Shown here: positions 42,647 to 52,892 of the stretch, piece after piece
Layout: every line of letters starts with the position of its first letter
How positions within the stretch are numbered: the first letter of the stretch is position 1
DNA from: Hymenobacter chitinivorans DSM 11115
GTDB taxonomy: Bacteria; Bacteroidota; Bacteroidia; Cytophagales; Hymenobacteraceae
Assembly: GCF_002797555.1 (NCBI RefSeq)
Contig: NZ_PGFA01000001.1
Location: 2,108,001 to 2,172,000 of the forward strand
Direction of reading: 5' to 3'
DNA: 64,000 nt
Translations under genes and position numbers: made by a program
The notes under the pieces: model-generated
The model's database searches: none
Told to the model about the DNA's origin: nothing
What the model saw: only the letters and a program-made list of their open reading frames with translations

Positions 42647-43489
42647 ATGTCGCACCCGCCGCTGCCGCCGATTCCAACTATCCACTTGTTTCCGGTGCTG
42701 GACCAGCATCTGCTCGAGCTGCTGGCCTCGCTGAGTCCGGCGCAGTGGGAACTGCCCACGCTGGCCCCGCAGTGGCGGGTGCGCGACGTGGCCCTGCACT
42801 TGCTCGACGGCAATTTGCGCACCTTGTCCATGCTGCGCGACGGCTACTTTGGCCAGCAGCCCGGCGGGTTTTCCTACGGCGAAATCGTGGCCTTTCTCAA
42901 CCAGCTCAACGCCGACTGGGTACGGGCCGGACAGAGGCTGAGTCCGGGCGTGATTCGGTGGCTGCTGGCAGTGTCGGGGCCGGAGTACTGCCGCTACCTG
43001 GCCGGCCTCGACCCGTGGGCGCCGGCGGCCTTTGCCGTGGCCTGGGCCGGGGAAGCCGAGTCGCCCAACTGGTTTCACATTGCCCGCGACTACACCGAAA
43101 AGTGGCACCACCAGCAGCAGATCCGCCAGGCGGTTGGGCAGGAGCAGCCCCTGCTAAGCCGGGAGCTGTACCAGCCGTTTCTGGCCACCTGCCTGCGGGC
43201 CTTGCCTTACCACTACCGCAGCGTGCCGGCCGCGCCCGGGCAGGTCGTGGCCTTTACCATCACCGGCGAGGCGCAGAAAACGTGGTATCTGCGGCGCGCC
43301 GTGAATGCTTGGGAACTGGAGCAGCAGTATTCGGGCCCGTTATCGGCCTCTGTTACCATCGACGGCGCCGTGGCCTGGCGTTTGTTTACCAAGAGCCTGC
43401 CCCGGGAAGTGGCCCAGGCTTACATGCAGCTGGAAGGCGAGCCGCGGCTGGGCGAGCCGGTGTTCGACCTGCTGACCGTTATGGCCTAG
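42647..43489 (+). CDS. MDMPI (maleylpyruvate isomerase-like / DinB-fold) protein
   Basis: The 280-residue protein starts with a DinB-fold four-helix pattern (LDQHLLELLASLSPAQWELP followed by QWRVRDVALHLLDGNLRTL, with the His of the metal site) and a C-terminal half with VVAFTITGEAQKTWYLRRAV. This is the layout of the MDMPI N-terminal family, metal enzymes that often use a thiol cofactor such as mycothiol or bacillithiol. BshB1 in this window suggests bacillithiol is available. It is last in a likely folC-trmB operon. The reaction is unknown. Confidence 0.75.
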   Translation: MSHPPLPPIPTIHLFPVLDQHLLELLASLSPAQWELPTLAPQWRVRDVALHLLDGNLRTLSMLRDGYFGQQPGGFSYGEIVAFLNQLNADWVRAGQRLSPGVIRWLLAVSGPEYCRYLAGLDPWAPAAFAVAWAGEAESPNWFHIARDYTEKWHHQQQIRQAVGQEQPLLSRELYQPFLATCLRALPYHYRSVPAAPGQVVAFTITGEAQKTWYLRRAVNAWELEQQYSGPLSASVTIDGAVAWRLFTKSLPREVAQAYMQLEGEPRLGEPVFDLLTVMA

Positions 43490-43496
43490 CCTGCTT

Positions 43497-43537
43497 TAAA
43501 AAAAGAACATCCTGCCGAGCCAGGGCTCAGCAGGATG
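43497..43537 (-). terminator. Terminator of the TrpF-like gene
   Basis: CATCCTGCCGAGC / GCTCAGCAGGATG (43509-43537 with one mismatch) is followed, on the minus strand, by a T-rich run (complement of 43497-43508). It closes the convergent junction. Confidence 0.82.
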
Positions 43538-43584
43538 AATAGGACGCAGGCCGCCAAATCCGGTGGCCGCAAGTCAGCGCAAGG

Positions 43585-44214
43585 TTACTCTTCTTCCAAC
43601 TGCTCAAATACGGCTTCCAGCTCGGTGAAGTCGCGCAGGCCGGGCTTAATTTCCTGGCCGCCTTCGAGCACAATGCCGGTGGGCTGCACTTCTTCCACCA
43701 GCTGGCGCACGGTCTGGTTCGCGTCGGCAAAGCTGGTGCCCAGCCAGAGCTTGTACATGCGGGCCTGCTGGGTGAGCTGGGCCCGCTGCATGGCCGTCAG
43801 CGGCTCGGGCGGCGCCTGGGCCAGCACGAAGCCGGCTACGTGGGCCTGCTGGTCGCGGAAGCGCTTTTCCACGTCCTCGGCCAGCATGTCGGGAATCCAC
43901 TTGATGAGCTTCAGGGCGGGTACGGCCAGCTGGGCCAGCTCCTCGGGGGTGCGGCGGCGGTGCATCAGCACGTAGTGCAGGCCGCAGCGGCTGGCCAGCT
44001 CGTTGATTTCCGGAATGGAGAGGTTATCGAATTCGCCGACGAGCTGCACGCCGGCCACCCAGCCGCTGAGCTCCTGCACCAGGGCCGGCTCCAGGTAGCC
44101 GGGCAAGGCCGGGTCGAGGCGGAAGGTGAGGTAATCGGCGCCCATGCCGGCGCAGTAGCGGGCGTCCGACAAGTTATTGATACCGCGCACCAGCACGGAG
44201 GTAAGCAAAGGCAT
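43585..44214 (-). CDS. TrpF-like TIM-barrel protein, catalytic residues not conserved
   Basis: From ATG 44212-44214 the 209-residue product (MPLLTSVLVRGINNLSDARY) follows the (beta/alpha)8 pattern of phosphoribosylanthranilate isomerase; the ending IVLEGGQEIKPGLRDFTELE matches TrpF's SSGVE-PG-KD phosphate-binding region. But the catalytic Cys of the KICG motif is replaced (VLVRG) and the DSKVPGGTG-type loop with the catalytic Asp is absent. It is therefore probably not a working TrpF, and no other trp genes are nearby. A role in another pathway is possible. An upstream in-frame start at 44265 is less likely. Confidence 0.72.
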   Translation of the reverse strand: MPLLTSVLVRGINNLSDARYCAGMGADYLTFRLDPALPGYLEPALVQELSGWVAGVQLVGEFDNLSIPEINELASRCGLHYVLMHRRRTPEELAQLAVPALKLIKWIPDMLAEDVEKRFRDQQAHVAGFVLAQAPPEPLTAMQRAQLTQQARMYKLWLGTSFADANQTVRQLVEEVQPTGIVLEGGQEIKPGLRDFTELEAVFEQLEEE

Positions 44215-44422
44215 GAGGCAGGAGTAAACAGTAAAAAAGAAAGATGCCGCGGTAATATTCGGCATAAAAACTCATAGCGCCGCAACAGTTCAGTAACGCC
44301 CCCCCGAAATTGGTAGGCAAACTGGGCCGTGAAATCCAGCCGTTCGGGAAGAGCCGGCCCGGTCGGAACGGCCCCGGGGCCGGGTTTGGCGGGTGGGCTG
44401 CGGCCAGCCGGCCCTTACTTGT

Positions 44423-44430
44423 TACCTTTG
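44423..44430 (+). promoter_or_regulatory. mnmA promoter -7 element
   Basis: TACCTTTG (44423-44430) is a perfect TAnnTTTG element 49 nt before the mnmA ATG. No well-spaced TTG was found. The rest of the 265-nt gap from the TrpF-like gene shows nothing further. Confidence 0.55.
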
Positions 44431-44479
44431 CAGAATGGGCGCCGGAAACTTTCGGCCGCACTCTTGGCTTTCAACCAAT

Positions 44480-45633
<1,154 letters not shown>

Positions 45634-45637
<4 letters not shown>

Positions 45638-46395
45638 TCCGTCGCTATTCGTTTGCCAAGCTGCTGCCGGGCCTGCTGCCCGTGGCCGGAACGCTGATCC
45701 TGGCCGGCTGCCAGAATGATTCGGTGCCCGGCCTGCAGTCGGGCGCCGATTATTTTCCCCTGGAAGTAGGTCGCTACCGCATCTATGCCGTGGCCGACAC
45801 GCTCTGGGCCAACTACCAGCGTACGCCCAGCAGCTACCAGTTTCGGGAAACGATTACCGACCAGATCAACGACGCCACCGGCCAGCCCGGCTACCGCATC
45901 GTGCGGGCTCGGCGCGTGCTGCCCACCGACGCCTGGCGCGACGACAGCGTGATGTTCGTGGCCGCCACCGACCACGCCCTGCTGCTCACGCGCAACAACC
46001 GGCGCACCGTGGAGCTCGTGTTTCCCGTGCGCAAAGACCGGGTCTGGAATATGAACGCCTTCAATTCCCTTGACACCGTGGCGGCGGAAAACCGCTACTA
46101 CCAGAATGTCGGCGAAACCTTTCAGAGCCAGTTCGGTGGCAAAACCTATAGCTATAACCAAACCCTAACTACGGCCCTGACCGAGGATAACCGTAATGGC
46201 CAGAACAATGCGGTTTACCGCTCGACCTACGACCAGGTCTATGCCCAGGGCGTGGGGCCAGTGTACCGGGCGCGCCGGCGCTATATTTACTGCGCCGATC
46301 AGGACGTAGGTACTTCCATCTGCGGGCGCTCCAATACCCGCATCTACCGGGGCCAGGCCCGGGTCGAAGTGCTTATTGAGCAGGGCAAGCTCTAA
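45634..46395 (+). CDS. Lipoprotein, unknown function
   Basis: The 253-residue product has a signal and lipobox (GTLILAGC, Cys at about 26), then DYFPLEVGRYRIYAVADTLW, which resembles Bacteroidota lipoproteins whose mature part begins with a YFPLxxGxxW motif. The ATG overlaps the mnmA stop (ATGA), so it is translationally coupled. A very good terminator follows. No function can be assigned. Confidence 0.7.
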
Positions 46396-46444
46396 GCCAG
46401 GCCGTAATGCCGCGAAAAAGCGGCGCGGGCTGCAACGCAATTCC

Positions 46445-46476
46445 GGCGACAGGTGTATTTCACCTGTCGCCTTTTT
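46445..46476 (+). terminator. mnmA-lipoprotein operon terminator
   Basis: GGCGACAGGTG (46445-46455) / CACCTGTCGCC (46461-46471), TATTT loop, then five T residues. Confidence 0.95.
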
Positions 46477-46554
46477 GTTTGGGCCGGTTGCGGGGCGGCG
46501 GCCATTCCACTTGCGGTATTTACGTATCTTCCGGCACGCTTTATTTTCTTTTCC

Positions 46555-48267
46555 ATGCGCTTATCTACTCTGCTGCTTGCGGGCCTGAGCCTGGGCACGC
46601 TCCCCACCTGGGCCGGTTCCGTTGGCTCCCGGCCCGGTACCCCGCCCGCCAAAGCCCCTGGCACCGTGCGCAAGCACCTGATTTACTTCCGCGACAAAGC
46701 CAACACGCCCTTTAGCCCCAGTCAGCCCCAGGCTTTTCTCTCGGCCCGGGCCCTTGAGCGGCGCACCCGGCAAAACATCAGCGTGCAGGCCCGCGACCTG
46801 CCGGTTAGTCCCACTTACGTGAGCCAGGTCAAAGCCGTGCCCGGGGCCCAGCTCTGGTACACCTCGCGCTGGTTCAACGCCGCCGTGGTGGCCTGCGACT
46901 CTACTACCTTGGCCACGCTGCAGGCTTTGCCCTTCGTGCGCAGCGTGGTTACGCTCAACCGCAGCCAGAGCGGGGCGCGCCCGGCGAGCAAGCTCCGGAC
47001 CCCAGTGCCGGCTGAGCCGGCGCAGCGGGCCACGGCCAGCCCCGCCGACTACGGCCCGGCCTACAGTCAGGCCGAGATGATTGGGGCCGTGGCCATGCAC
47101 AATGCCAACTTCCGCGGGGAAGGCATCCAGATTGCCGTTTTCGACGCGGGCTTTCCCGGCGTAGATAAGATTCCGGCTTTCGCGCCGCTGTTTCAGGAAG
47201 GGCGCCTGGCCAGTACATTCAATTTCGTGGATAAGACCGGGAGCGTATTTGAGCGCAACGACCACGGCACCAACTGCCTGTCGACCATTGCGGGCAACCA
47301 AACCGGGTTTTTCATCGGCACGGCCCCCAAAGCCACGTTCCATTTGTACCTCACCGAGGATATTTACTCCGAGCACCCGGTGGAGGAAATGAACTGGCTC
47401 ATTGCGGCCGAATACGCCGACTCGGTGGGGGTGGACGTTATCAGCTCCTCGCTGGGCTATAACACCTTCGACTATCCGTCGAAAGACTACACCTACGCCG
47501 ACCTGAACGGGCGCACGGCCATTTCGACCCGGGCCGCCGCCGCCGCCGCCCGCGTGGGCATGCTGGTCGTCAACAGCGCCGGCAACGAGGGCGCCAATGG
47601 CTGGCACTACCTGACGGCCCCCGCCGATGCCGACTCCATCCTGACCGTGGGCGCCGTGGATGTCGCCCGGCAGCCGGCCGGTTTTAGCTCCTTCGGGCCG
47701 ACGGCCGACGGCCGGGTGAAGCCCAACGTGGCGGCGCTGGGCGTGCAGGCCGCTATTCTGACTCCCTCGGGGGCCGCTACCCGCGGCAATGGCACTTCCT
47801 TCGCCTGCCCGATTACGGCCGGTATGGTCGCGGGCTTCTGGCAGGCTAACCGCAATCTGACGGCCCAGCAGGTGATTAGCTTCCTGCAGCGCTCCGGCTC
47901 CCGGGCCACGACGCCCGATGCCCAGCTGGGCTACGGGGTTCCCAACTTCGTGCTGGCCTACAACCTGGCCCACCCCAACGACCCGCTGGCCACTGCCGAA
48001 GCCGCCTCGGAGCAGGACAAGCTGCTGGTGTACCCCAACCCGGCTCACTCCGACGAGCTCTATCTGCAGCTGAGCCCCACCTTCCAGAACCGCCCCCTGA
48101 CCGTGCGTATCACCGATGCCCGCGGGGCACTGGTCGCGGAGCAGAAGCTGCCGGCCACGGCCGCCACCCAGGTGGCCCTCAAGCCCGGGCCGCTGCGCAA
48201 GGGTATCTACCAATGCACCCTGATTGGCAGCAACGGCCAACGAACCGTGCGCTTCGTGCAGTTGTGA
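46555..48267 (+). CDS. S8 subtilisin-like protease with T9SS C-terminal domain
   Basis: The 570-residue protein has a signal peptide (MRLSTLLLAGLSLGTLPTWA), a propeptide (about 25-170), and a subtilase domain with the catalytic triad D197 (AVFDAG), H237 (NDHGTN) and S415 (GTSFACPI). The last ~75 residues form a type A sorting domain of the type IX secretion system (KLLVYPNPAHSDELYLQLSP to GIYQCTLIGS). It is therefore predicted to be secreted or surface-attached through T9SS. It is a lone gene. Substrate unknown. Confidence 0.92.
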   Translation: MRLSTLLLAGLSLGTLPTWAGSVGSRPGTPPAKAPGTVRKHLIYFRDKANTPFSPSQPQAFLSARALERRTRQNISVQARDLPVSPTYVSQVKAVPGAQLWYTSRWFNAAVVACDSTTLATLQALPFVRSVVTLNRSQSGARPASKLRTPVPAEPAQRATASPADYGPAYSQAEMIGAVAMHNANFRGEGIQIAVFDAGFPGVDKIPAFAPLFQEGRLASTFNFVDKTGSVFERNDHGTNCLSTIAGNQTGFFIGTAPKATFHLYLTEDIYSEHPVEEMNWLIAAEYADSVGVDVISSSLGYNTFDYPSKDYTYADLNGRTAISTRAAAAAARVGMLVVNSAGNEGANGWHYLTAPADADSILTVGAVDVARQPAGFSSFGPTADGRVKPNVAALGVQAAILTPSGAATRGNGTSFACPITAGMVAGFWQANRNLTAQQVISFLQRSGSRATTPDAQLGYGVPNFVLAYNLAHPNDPLATAEAASEQDKLLVYPNPAHSDELYLQLSPTFQNRPLTVRITDARGALVAEQKLPATAATQVALKPGPLRKGIYQCTLIGSNGQRTVRFVQL

Positions 48268-48297
48268 TTTGCTAATATGATTAGTTTGAGTATAAAA

Positions 48298-48327
48298 GGC
48301 TTCTGGTGAATATCAGGAGCCCTTTTT
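48298..48327 (+). terminator. Terminator after the S8 protease gene
   Basis: GGCTTCTG / CAGGAGCC stem (one mismatch) with loop gtgaatat, then CTTTTTC. Confidence 0.75.
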
Positions 48328-48363
48328 CATTGTTGCTAGTAAGCTAACAGGCCTAGTCTAAAT

Positions 48364-48394
48364 TTGGTGAATGTTAAAAAAATTAGTATCTTTC
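48364..48394 (+). promoter_or_regulatory. Promoter of the small zinc-ribbon gene
   Basis: TTG (48364-48366), 20-nt spacer, TATCTTTC (48387-48394, one mismatch to TAnnTTTG), 32 nt before the ATG. Confidence 0.6.
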
Positions 48395-48426
48395 TACCTG
48401 CATTCCGACTCTAACATTTTTCTCGC

Positions 48427-48750
48427 ATGCTACAGCTAATGATTACCAAGCGCATTGGGCGCCGGCAGTTTCACTTCACCGTGCAGGGTACCAACTTCCA
48501 CGAGGTGGTATCCGAATACGACCGGCTGAGCTTTCCCGACGTGCTGGCCTGCGGCCTGTGCGGTTCCGACAACCTGGATTTGTCGTCGCGCGTGGCCCAG
48601 GATAAGTTTAAGTACACCTCCGTCAAGTGCCTCGACTGCCGCGGCGACGTGACCTTCGGCAAAACCCAAAAGGACGACCAGACCGTGTTCTTGCGCAAGC
48701 GCGAGGATGGCAACCTGGATTGGCAGGCCTGGAAGAAAGCGGAGAAATAG
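48427..48750 (+). CDS. Small zinc-ribbon protein, unknown function
   Basis: The 107-residue cytoplasmic product carries two CxxC pairs (ACGLCGSDNLDL and KCLDCRGDVTFG) about 30 residues apart, a treble-clef or zinc-ribbon arrangement, plus an N-terminal beta-rich part (MITKRIGRRQFHFTVQGTNF). Zinc-ribbon proteins of this size usually bind nucleic acid or proteins. It may be related to phage single-stranded DNA proteins, but this is only a resemblance. It has its own promoter and a hairpin downstream. Confidence 0.6.
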   Translation: MLQLMITKRIGRRQFHFTVQGTNFHEVVSEYDRLSFPDVLACGLCGSDNLDLSSRVAQDKFKYTSVKCLDCRGDVTFGKTQKDDQTVFLRKREDGNLDWQAWKKAEK

Positions 48751-48799
48751 CCGTTCTGGCCCTGCTTACGGGCTTTTCTAACACCTGTGAATCACTTTT

Positions 48800-48840
48800 C
48801 GAACCGCGGTTGGGCTGCTTGGCAGCCGGGCCGCGGTTCG
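48800..48840. terminator. Strong hairpin between the zinc-ribbon gene and rpe
   Basis: CGAACCGCGG (48800-48809) / CCGCGGTTCG (48831-48840) with an inner stem GGCTGC/GCAGCC. It lacks a T run, so its role as a terminator is uncertain. Confidence 0.6.
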
Positions 48841-48950
48841 TTGCATTCCGGGCAAATAGACGGGTACAAGGCCTTAGCCCACGGAAAAGTAGCCGTTTTC
48901 GGCCCCGCCAGTATACCAAAACCTGCTCCTCAAAGCGTTACCTTCGCACT

Positions 48951-49664
48951 ATGAATCCTACTCGCCGTATCGCCCCGTTGCTGGCTCCTTCACTGCTGGC
49001 GGCTGACTTTGCCAATCTTCAATCCGAAACCGAGCGCCTGGCCGGCAGCGCCGCCGACTGGCTGCACTGCGACATTATGGATGGCCGCTTCGTGCCCAAT
49101 ATTTCCTTCGGTATTCCGGTGCTGCAGGCCATTCACCGCCACGCCCAGCAGCCCCTGGACGTGCACCTGATGATAGAGGAGCCCCAGCACTACCTGGCCG
49201 CCTGCCGCGACGCCGGGGCCGCCAACATCACCGTGCACTACGAAGCCTGCCCGCATTTGCACCGGGTGGTGCAGCAGATCAAGGCCCTGGGCTGCCGGGC
49301 CGGCGTGGCCCTGAACCCCCATACGCCCGTGAGCCTGCTCGAGGACATCATTGCTGACCTGGACCTGGTGTGCATCATGTCCGTGAATCCGGGCTTCGGC
49401 GGGCAGTCCTTTATTCCCAATACCCTGCGCAAAGTGGCCGCCCTCAAGGAGCTCATTGTGGACTATAATTCCAGCGCCCTGATTGAAATTGACGGGGGCG
49501 TGAGCCTCGACAACGCCGCCGCCCTGGTGGAGGCCGGGGCCGACGTGCTGGTGGCCGGCAGCTTCGTGTTCAACTCGCCCGACCCGGTGGCTACGCTGGC
49601 CGACATGCGCCGGCAGCTCAACGCCCAGGTGGCCCAGGAACAAGAAGCGCAGTCGTCCCGCTAA
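48951..49664 (+). CDS. rpe: Ribulose-phosphate 3-epimerase
   Basis: Rpe interconverts ribulose-5-phosphate and xylulose-5-phosphate. The 237-residue TIM barrel shows APSLLAADFANLQSETERLA, WLHCDIMDGRFVPNISFGIP, DVHLMIEEPQHYL, MSVNPGFGGQSFIPNTLRKV and IEIDGGVSLDNAAALVEAGA, all classical. ATG 48951 is preferred to a long in-frame extension. TACCTTCG (48939-48946) just before it may be a weak -7 element. Its TAA overlaps the next ATG (TAATG). Confidence 0.97.
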   Translation: MNPTRRIAPLLAPSLLAADFANLQSETERLAGSAADWLHCDIMDGRFVPNISFGIPVLQAIHRHAQQPLDVHLMIEEPQHYLAACRDAGAANITVHYEACPHLHRVVQQIKALGCRAGVALNPHTPVSLLEDIIADLDLVCIMSVNPGFGGQSFIPNTLRKVAALKELIVDYNSSALIEIDGGVSLDNAAALVEAGADVLVAGSFVFNSPDPVATLADMRRQLNAQVAQEQEAQSSR

Positions 49665-52207
49665 TGCTGCACCCGTACACTTCCCGCTTTTCGTTTCGGG
49701 TTTTCTGGCTGAGTTGTGCACTGCTGCTCCTGCTGACGGCCCCGGCCTGGGCGCAGTCTGGGGCGCGGGTGCTGATTACGGGCACCGTGCGCGACGCCGG
49801 CGGCGCGGTCCTGGAGCAGGTCAGCATCGGGGTGGAAGGCCAGCCCGGGGGCACCAATACCGACGATAAAGGCCGCTTTGCCCTGAACGTGGTGCGCCCC
49901 CTGAGCGGCAAGGCCCCCACGCTGGTGGCCCGCCGCCTGGGCTACCAGGCCCAGCGCTTGGTGCTCAACCTCTCCGACACCCGGGACCTGACCATCACGC
50001 TGGTGCTCGACCCCCGGGCCCTGAAAAACGTGACCGTCCGGGCCCGCAACGACGAGGCCAACACCAGTGAGCAGGTCAGCGTGATTCGCATCGACCCCCG
50101 CTCGGTGAAGGAACTGCCTTCGCCTTTCGGCGACTTTAACGCCATTCTCAAAACCCTGCCCGGGGTGGTGGCCAACAACGAGCTGACCAGTACCTACACC
50201 GTGCGCGGCGGTAACTACGACGAAAACCTGGTTTACGTCAACGGCATCGAGGTGTACCGGCCGTTTCTGGTGACCTCGGCCCAGCAGGAAGGCCTGAGCT
50301 TCGTGAACCCCGACCTGGTAGACCGTATCGAGTTTTCGTCGGGTGGCTGGCAGCCTAAGTACGGCGACCGGCTGTCTTCGGTGCTGAGCATCGAGTACAA
50401 AAAGCCTCAGAAGTTTGCCGGCTCGGCCACGGCCAGCCTGGTAGGCGGCACGATGCACGTGGAAGCCACTTCGCCCAACAAGCGCATCAGCTACTTGGCC
50501 GGGATTCGCTACAAGAATGCCACCTACGTGCTCCGCTCCTTAAAGCAGCAGCAGGGCGGCTACAACCCGACGTTTTACGACGGGCAGGCCTACATCAACG
50601 CCGCCCTGGGCCCCCAGGACAACCCCGACCGCACCAGCCTGGGTTTGCTGACCACGTTTGCCCACAACGACTTTCGCTTCAACCCCGAGTCGGGCCAGGC
50701 CTCGTTCAGCACGGCTACCAACCAGATAACCCGCCTCTTTATCGACTACACGGGGCGGGAGCGGATGCAGTACGATACCTACCAGGGTGGCCTCAACCTG
50801 CGCCACAACTTCAGTAGCAACCTGCAGGGCGAGCTGCTGGCCGGGGCTCTGCTGTCCCGCGAGTTTGAGTACCGCGACGTGGAAGCGGCCTACAGCTTCG
50901 CCGAAATAAACCGGGACCCCAACTCGCCCGACTATAACAAGCCGGTGCGGCAGCGCAACGTGGGCTCCCGCTTCGACCACTCCCGCAACAACCTGCTGGC
51001 CCGCGTGGCCACCCTCGAAGCCCGGGGCCGGTGGACGCCCGGCACCCAGCACACCCTGCGCTGGGGCGTGAAGGTGGGCCGGGAGAACATCGAGGACCAG
51101 CTCAACGAGTACAGCTTCGTGGACTCGGCCGATTTCGTGCCCGACTCCCGCCGCACCCGCCTCGTGTCGAATCTGGATTTGAGCAGCATCCGCACCCAGG
51201 GCTACGTGCAGCACACGGTGGAGTTCGATACCCTGCGCACGCTCACCTACGGGGTGCGGGCCAACTACTGGAGCGTCAACCAGCAGCTGACGGTGAGCCC
51301 GCGGGTGCAGTACTCGGTTATCAGCCGCCGCCACCCCAACCGCTCGTTTAAGTTTGCCACCGGCCTGTATTACCAGCCTCCGTTCTACCGCGAGCTGCGC
51401 GACCAGACCCGGGGCACCCAGGCCACGCCCCAGTCGGTGACGGTGCAGACGGCGGCCCTGAACCCGGAGCTGCGGGCCCAACGCTCCCTGCACTTTATTG
51501 CCGGCAACGAGGTGCGCTTCCGCCGCTGGGACCGGCCCTTCGTCTTCACCGGGGAACTGTACTTTAAGTATCTGACCGACGTAATTCCCTACGACATCGA
51601 CAACGTGCGGCTGCGCTACTTCGCCAAGAACAACGCCACGGCCTACGCCGCCGGCCTCGATACGCGCGTGAGCGGGGAGTTCGTGAAAGGGGTGGAGTCC
51701 TGGTTTAGCCTGGGCATCCTGACGACCCGGGAAAACATCGTGGGCGATTCGCTGACGCAATTCAACGCCCAGGGCGACACCATCGGGCGCACCGCCCAGG
51801 GCTACATCCGCCGGCCCTCCGACCAGCGCCTGAACTTTGGCATCTTCTTCCAGGACCAGCTACCGGGTAACCCCTCGGTCAAGGGCTACGTCAACTTCGT
51901 CTTCGGTACCGGCCTGCCCTTTAGCCCACCCGGCCTGCCCGAGGAGCGGGGCACCACCAAGCTCACCCGGTCCTACAAGCGCGTCGACTTGGGCTTTTCC
52001 AAAGTACTGTCCCTGAATAACACCGGCGAAACCCGCCGCCCCGGCCACCTCGAAAGCCTGTGGCTGGGTCTGGAAATTCTAAACGTGCTGGCCGCCAACA
52101 ACGTGGCCGGTTACAGCTACGTGCAGGACGTGAATGCCCGTACCTACGCCGTGCCCAACTACCTGTCCCAGCGCATCGTGAACCTGCGCGTTATTGCCCG
52201 GTTTTAG
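49664..52207 (+). CDS. TonB-dependent receptor
   Basis: The 847-residue outer-membrane protein has a signal peptide ending APAWAQ, a carboxypeptidase-regulatory-like N-domain (VLITGTVRDAGGAVLEQVSI), a plug (FNAILKTLPGVVANNELTST followed by YTVRGGNYDENLVYVNGIEV) and a large beta-barrel ending in Phe (NLRVIARF). It imports a substrate using ExbB-ExbD-TonB energy. It overlaps the rpe stop (TAATG), an unusual coupling of a metabolic gene with a receptor. Substrate unknown. A terminator follows. Confidence 0.92.
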   Translation: MLHPYTSRFSFRVFWLSCALLLLLTAPAWAQSGARVLITGTVRDAGGAVLEQVSIGVEGQPGGTNTDDKGRFALNVVRPLSGKAPTLVARRLGYQAQRLVLNLSDTRDLTITLVLDPRALKNVTVRARNDEANTSEQVSVIRIDPRSVKELPSPFGDFNAILKTLPGVVANNELTSTYTVRGGNYDENLVYVNGIEVYRPFLVTSAQQEGLSFVNPDLVDRIEFSSGGWQPKYGDRLSSVLSIEYKKPQKFAGSATASLVGGTMHVEATSPNKRISYLAGIRYKNATYVLRSLKQQQGGYNPTFYDGQAYINAALGPQDNPDRTSLGLLTTFAHNDFRFNPESGQASFSTATNQITRLFIDYTGRERMQYDTYQGGLNLRHNFSSNLQGELLAGALLSREFEYRDVEAAYSFAEINRDPNSPDYNKPVRQRNVGSRFDHSRNNLLARVATLEARGRWTPGTQHTLRWGVKVGRENIEDQLNEYSFVDSADFVPDSRRTRLVSNLDLSSIRTQGYVQHTVEFDTLRTLTYGVRANYWSVNQQLTVSPRVQYSVISRRHPNRSFKFATGLYYQPPFYRELRDQTRGTQATPQSVTVQTAALNPELRAQRSLHFIAGNEVRFRRWDRPFVFTGELYFKYLTDVIPYDIDNVRLRYFAKNNATAYAAGLDTRVSGEFVKGVESWFSLGILTTRENIVGDSLTQFNAQGDTIGRTAQGYIRRPSDQRLNFGIFFQDQLPGNPSVKGYVNFVFGTGLPFSPPGLPEERGTTKLTRSYKRVDLGFSKVLSLNNTGETRRPGHLESLWLGLEILNVLAANNVAGYSYVQDVNARTYAVPNYLSQRIVNLRVIARF

Positions 52208-52260
52208 CCAGTATAGACAGCACGAGGCGCAAGTAGACTAGCGGGCTTCTGCCACCACAC

Positions 52261-52291
52261 AAAAGGGCTGCGGTACTACCGCAGCCCTTTT
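52261..52291. terminator. Bidirectional terminator
   Basis: AAAAGGGCTGCGGT (52261-52274) / ACCGCAGCCCTTTT (52278-52291), usable from both strands at the convergent receptor / plug-protein junction. Confidence 0.9.
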
Positions 52292-52346
52292 GTATGGTGG
52301 AGGGTACTCGGAATCCGGCGTTTTAGACGTTGTTGCTATGCCGGCA

Positions 52347-52823
52347 CTAGTGGCGTTTCGGCTTTTCACTCGACAGTACCACGACCCCGGTTGCCCCGCG
52401 GGTGCCGTAGATGGCCGTGGCCGCTGCATCGTGCAGGAAGGCCACCTGCCGGATGGGCCGGCTTCCCAGCACGCGTTGCAGTTCGCCCATGGTAGCCGGG
52501 TCATTGTTGACGAAAGGCTTCCCGTTTACGACATACAGCAGCGGAATACCTAGTGGAGTAGCGTGAGCGGGCAGTGCGGGCGAAGCCGCTGGCCGCTGGC
52601 CGGTAGCAGCTGCCGGCATCCAACACACGGCGGGCTGCAAGGGAGCCAGCAGCGTGTCGCGCCGGGCCCGTACGGCGGCAACTTGCTGGGGCAGCGCCAG
52701 GTGTCGCACGCTGTCCATCCAGGCCGGGTTGTCAGGAGCCCGGGGCACCGGGTGGGTTTGTCCGAGTGCGGGCAGGTTGCCAGTTAACAGGCCGGCGAGC
52801 GGGAAGAGAAGAAAGTAGCGCAT
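52347..52823 (-). CDS. Small secreted protein with a TonB-receptor plug-like end
   Basis: From ATG 52821-52823 the 158-residue product has a signal peptide (MRYFLLFPLAGLLTGNLPAL), and its C-terminus (LLYVVNGKPF... IRQVAFLHDAAATAIYGTRG followed by ATGVVVLSS) matches the end of a SusC-type plug, in which a KDASAAAIYGSRGANGVI motif is usual. But there is no barrel, so it is a stand-alone plug fragment. It could be a signalling or decoy plug, or a decayed receptor, although the frame is intact. Another start at 52856 lies just upstream. Confidence 0.6.
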   Translation of the reverse strand: MRYFLLFPLAGLLTGNLPALGQTHPVPRAPDNPAWMDSVRHLALPQQVAAVRARRDTLLAPLQPAVCWMPAAATGQRPAASPALPAHATPLGIPLLYVVNGKPFVNNDPATMGELQRVLGSRPIRQVAFLHDAAATAIYGTRGATGVVVLSSEKPKRH

Positions 52824-52892
52824 CCATAGCCGATGCTCAGAGGGTAGTTGTGGCACGCAGCTACGATGGAAATTGCTAAAAAACAGGTTGCC

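Noticed and set aside
46561..48240. 559-codon open frame antisense to the S8 protease gene
   Set aside because: The sense strand carries an intact catalytic triad and sorting domain; the antisense translation has no recognisable domain.
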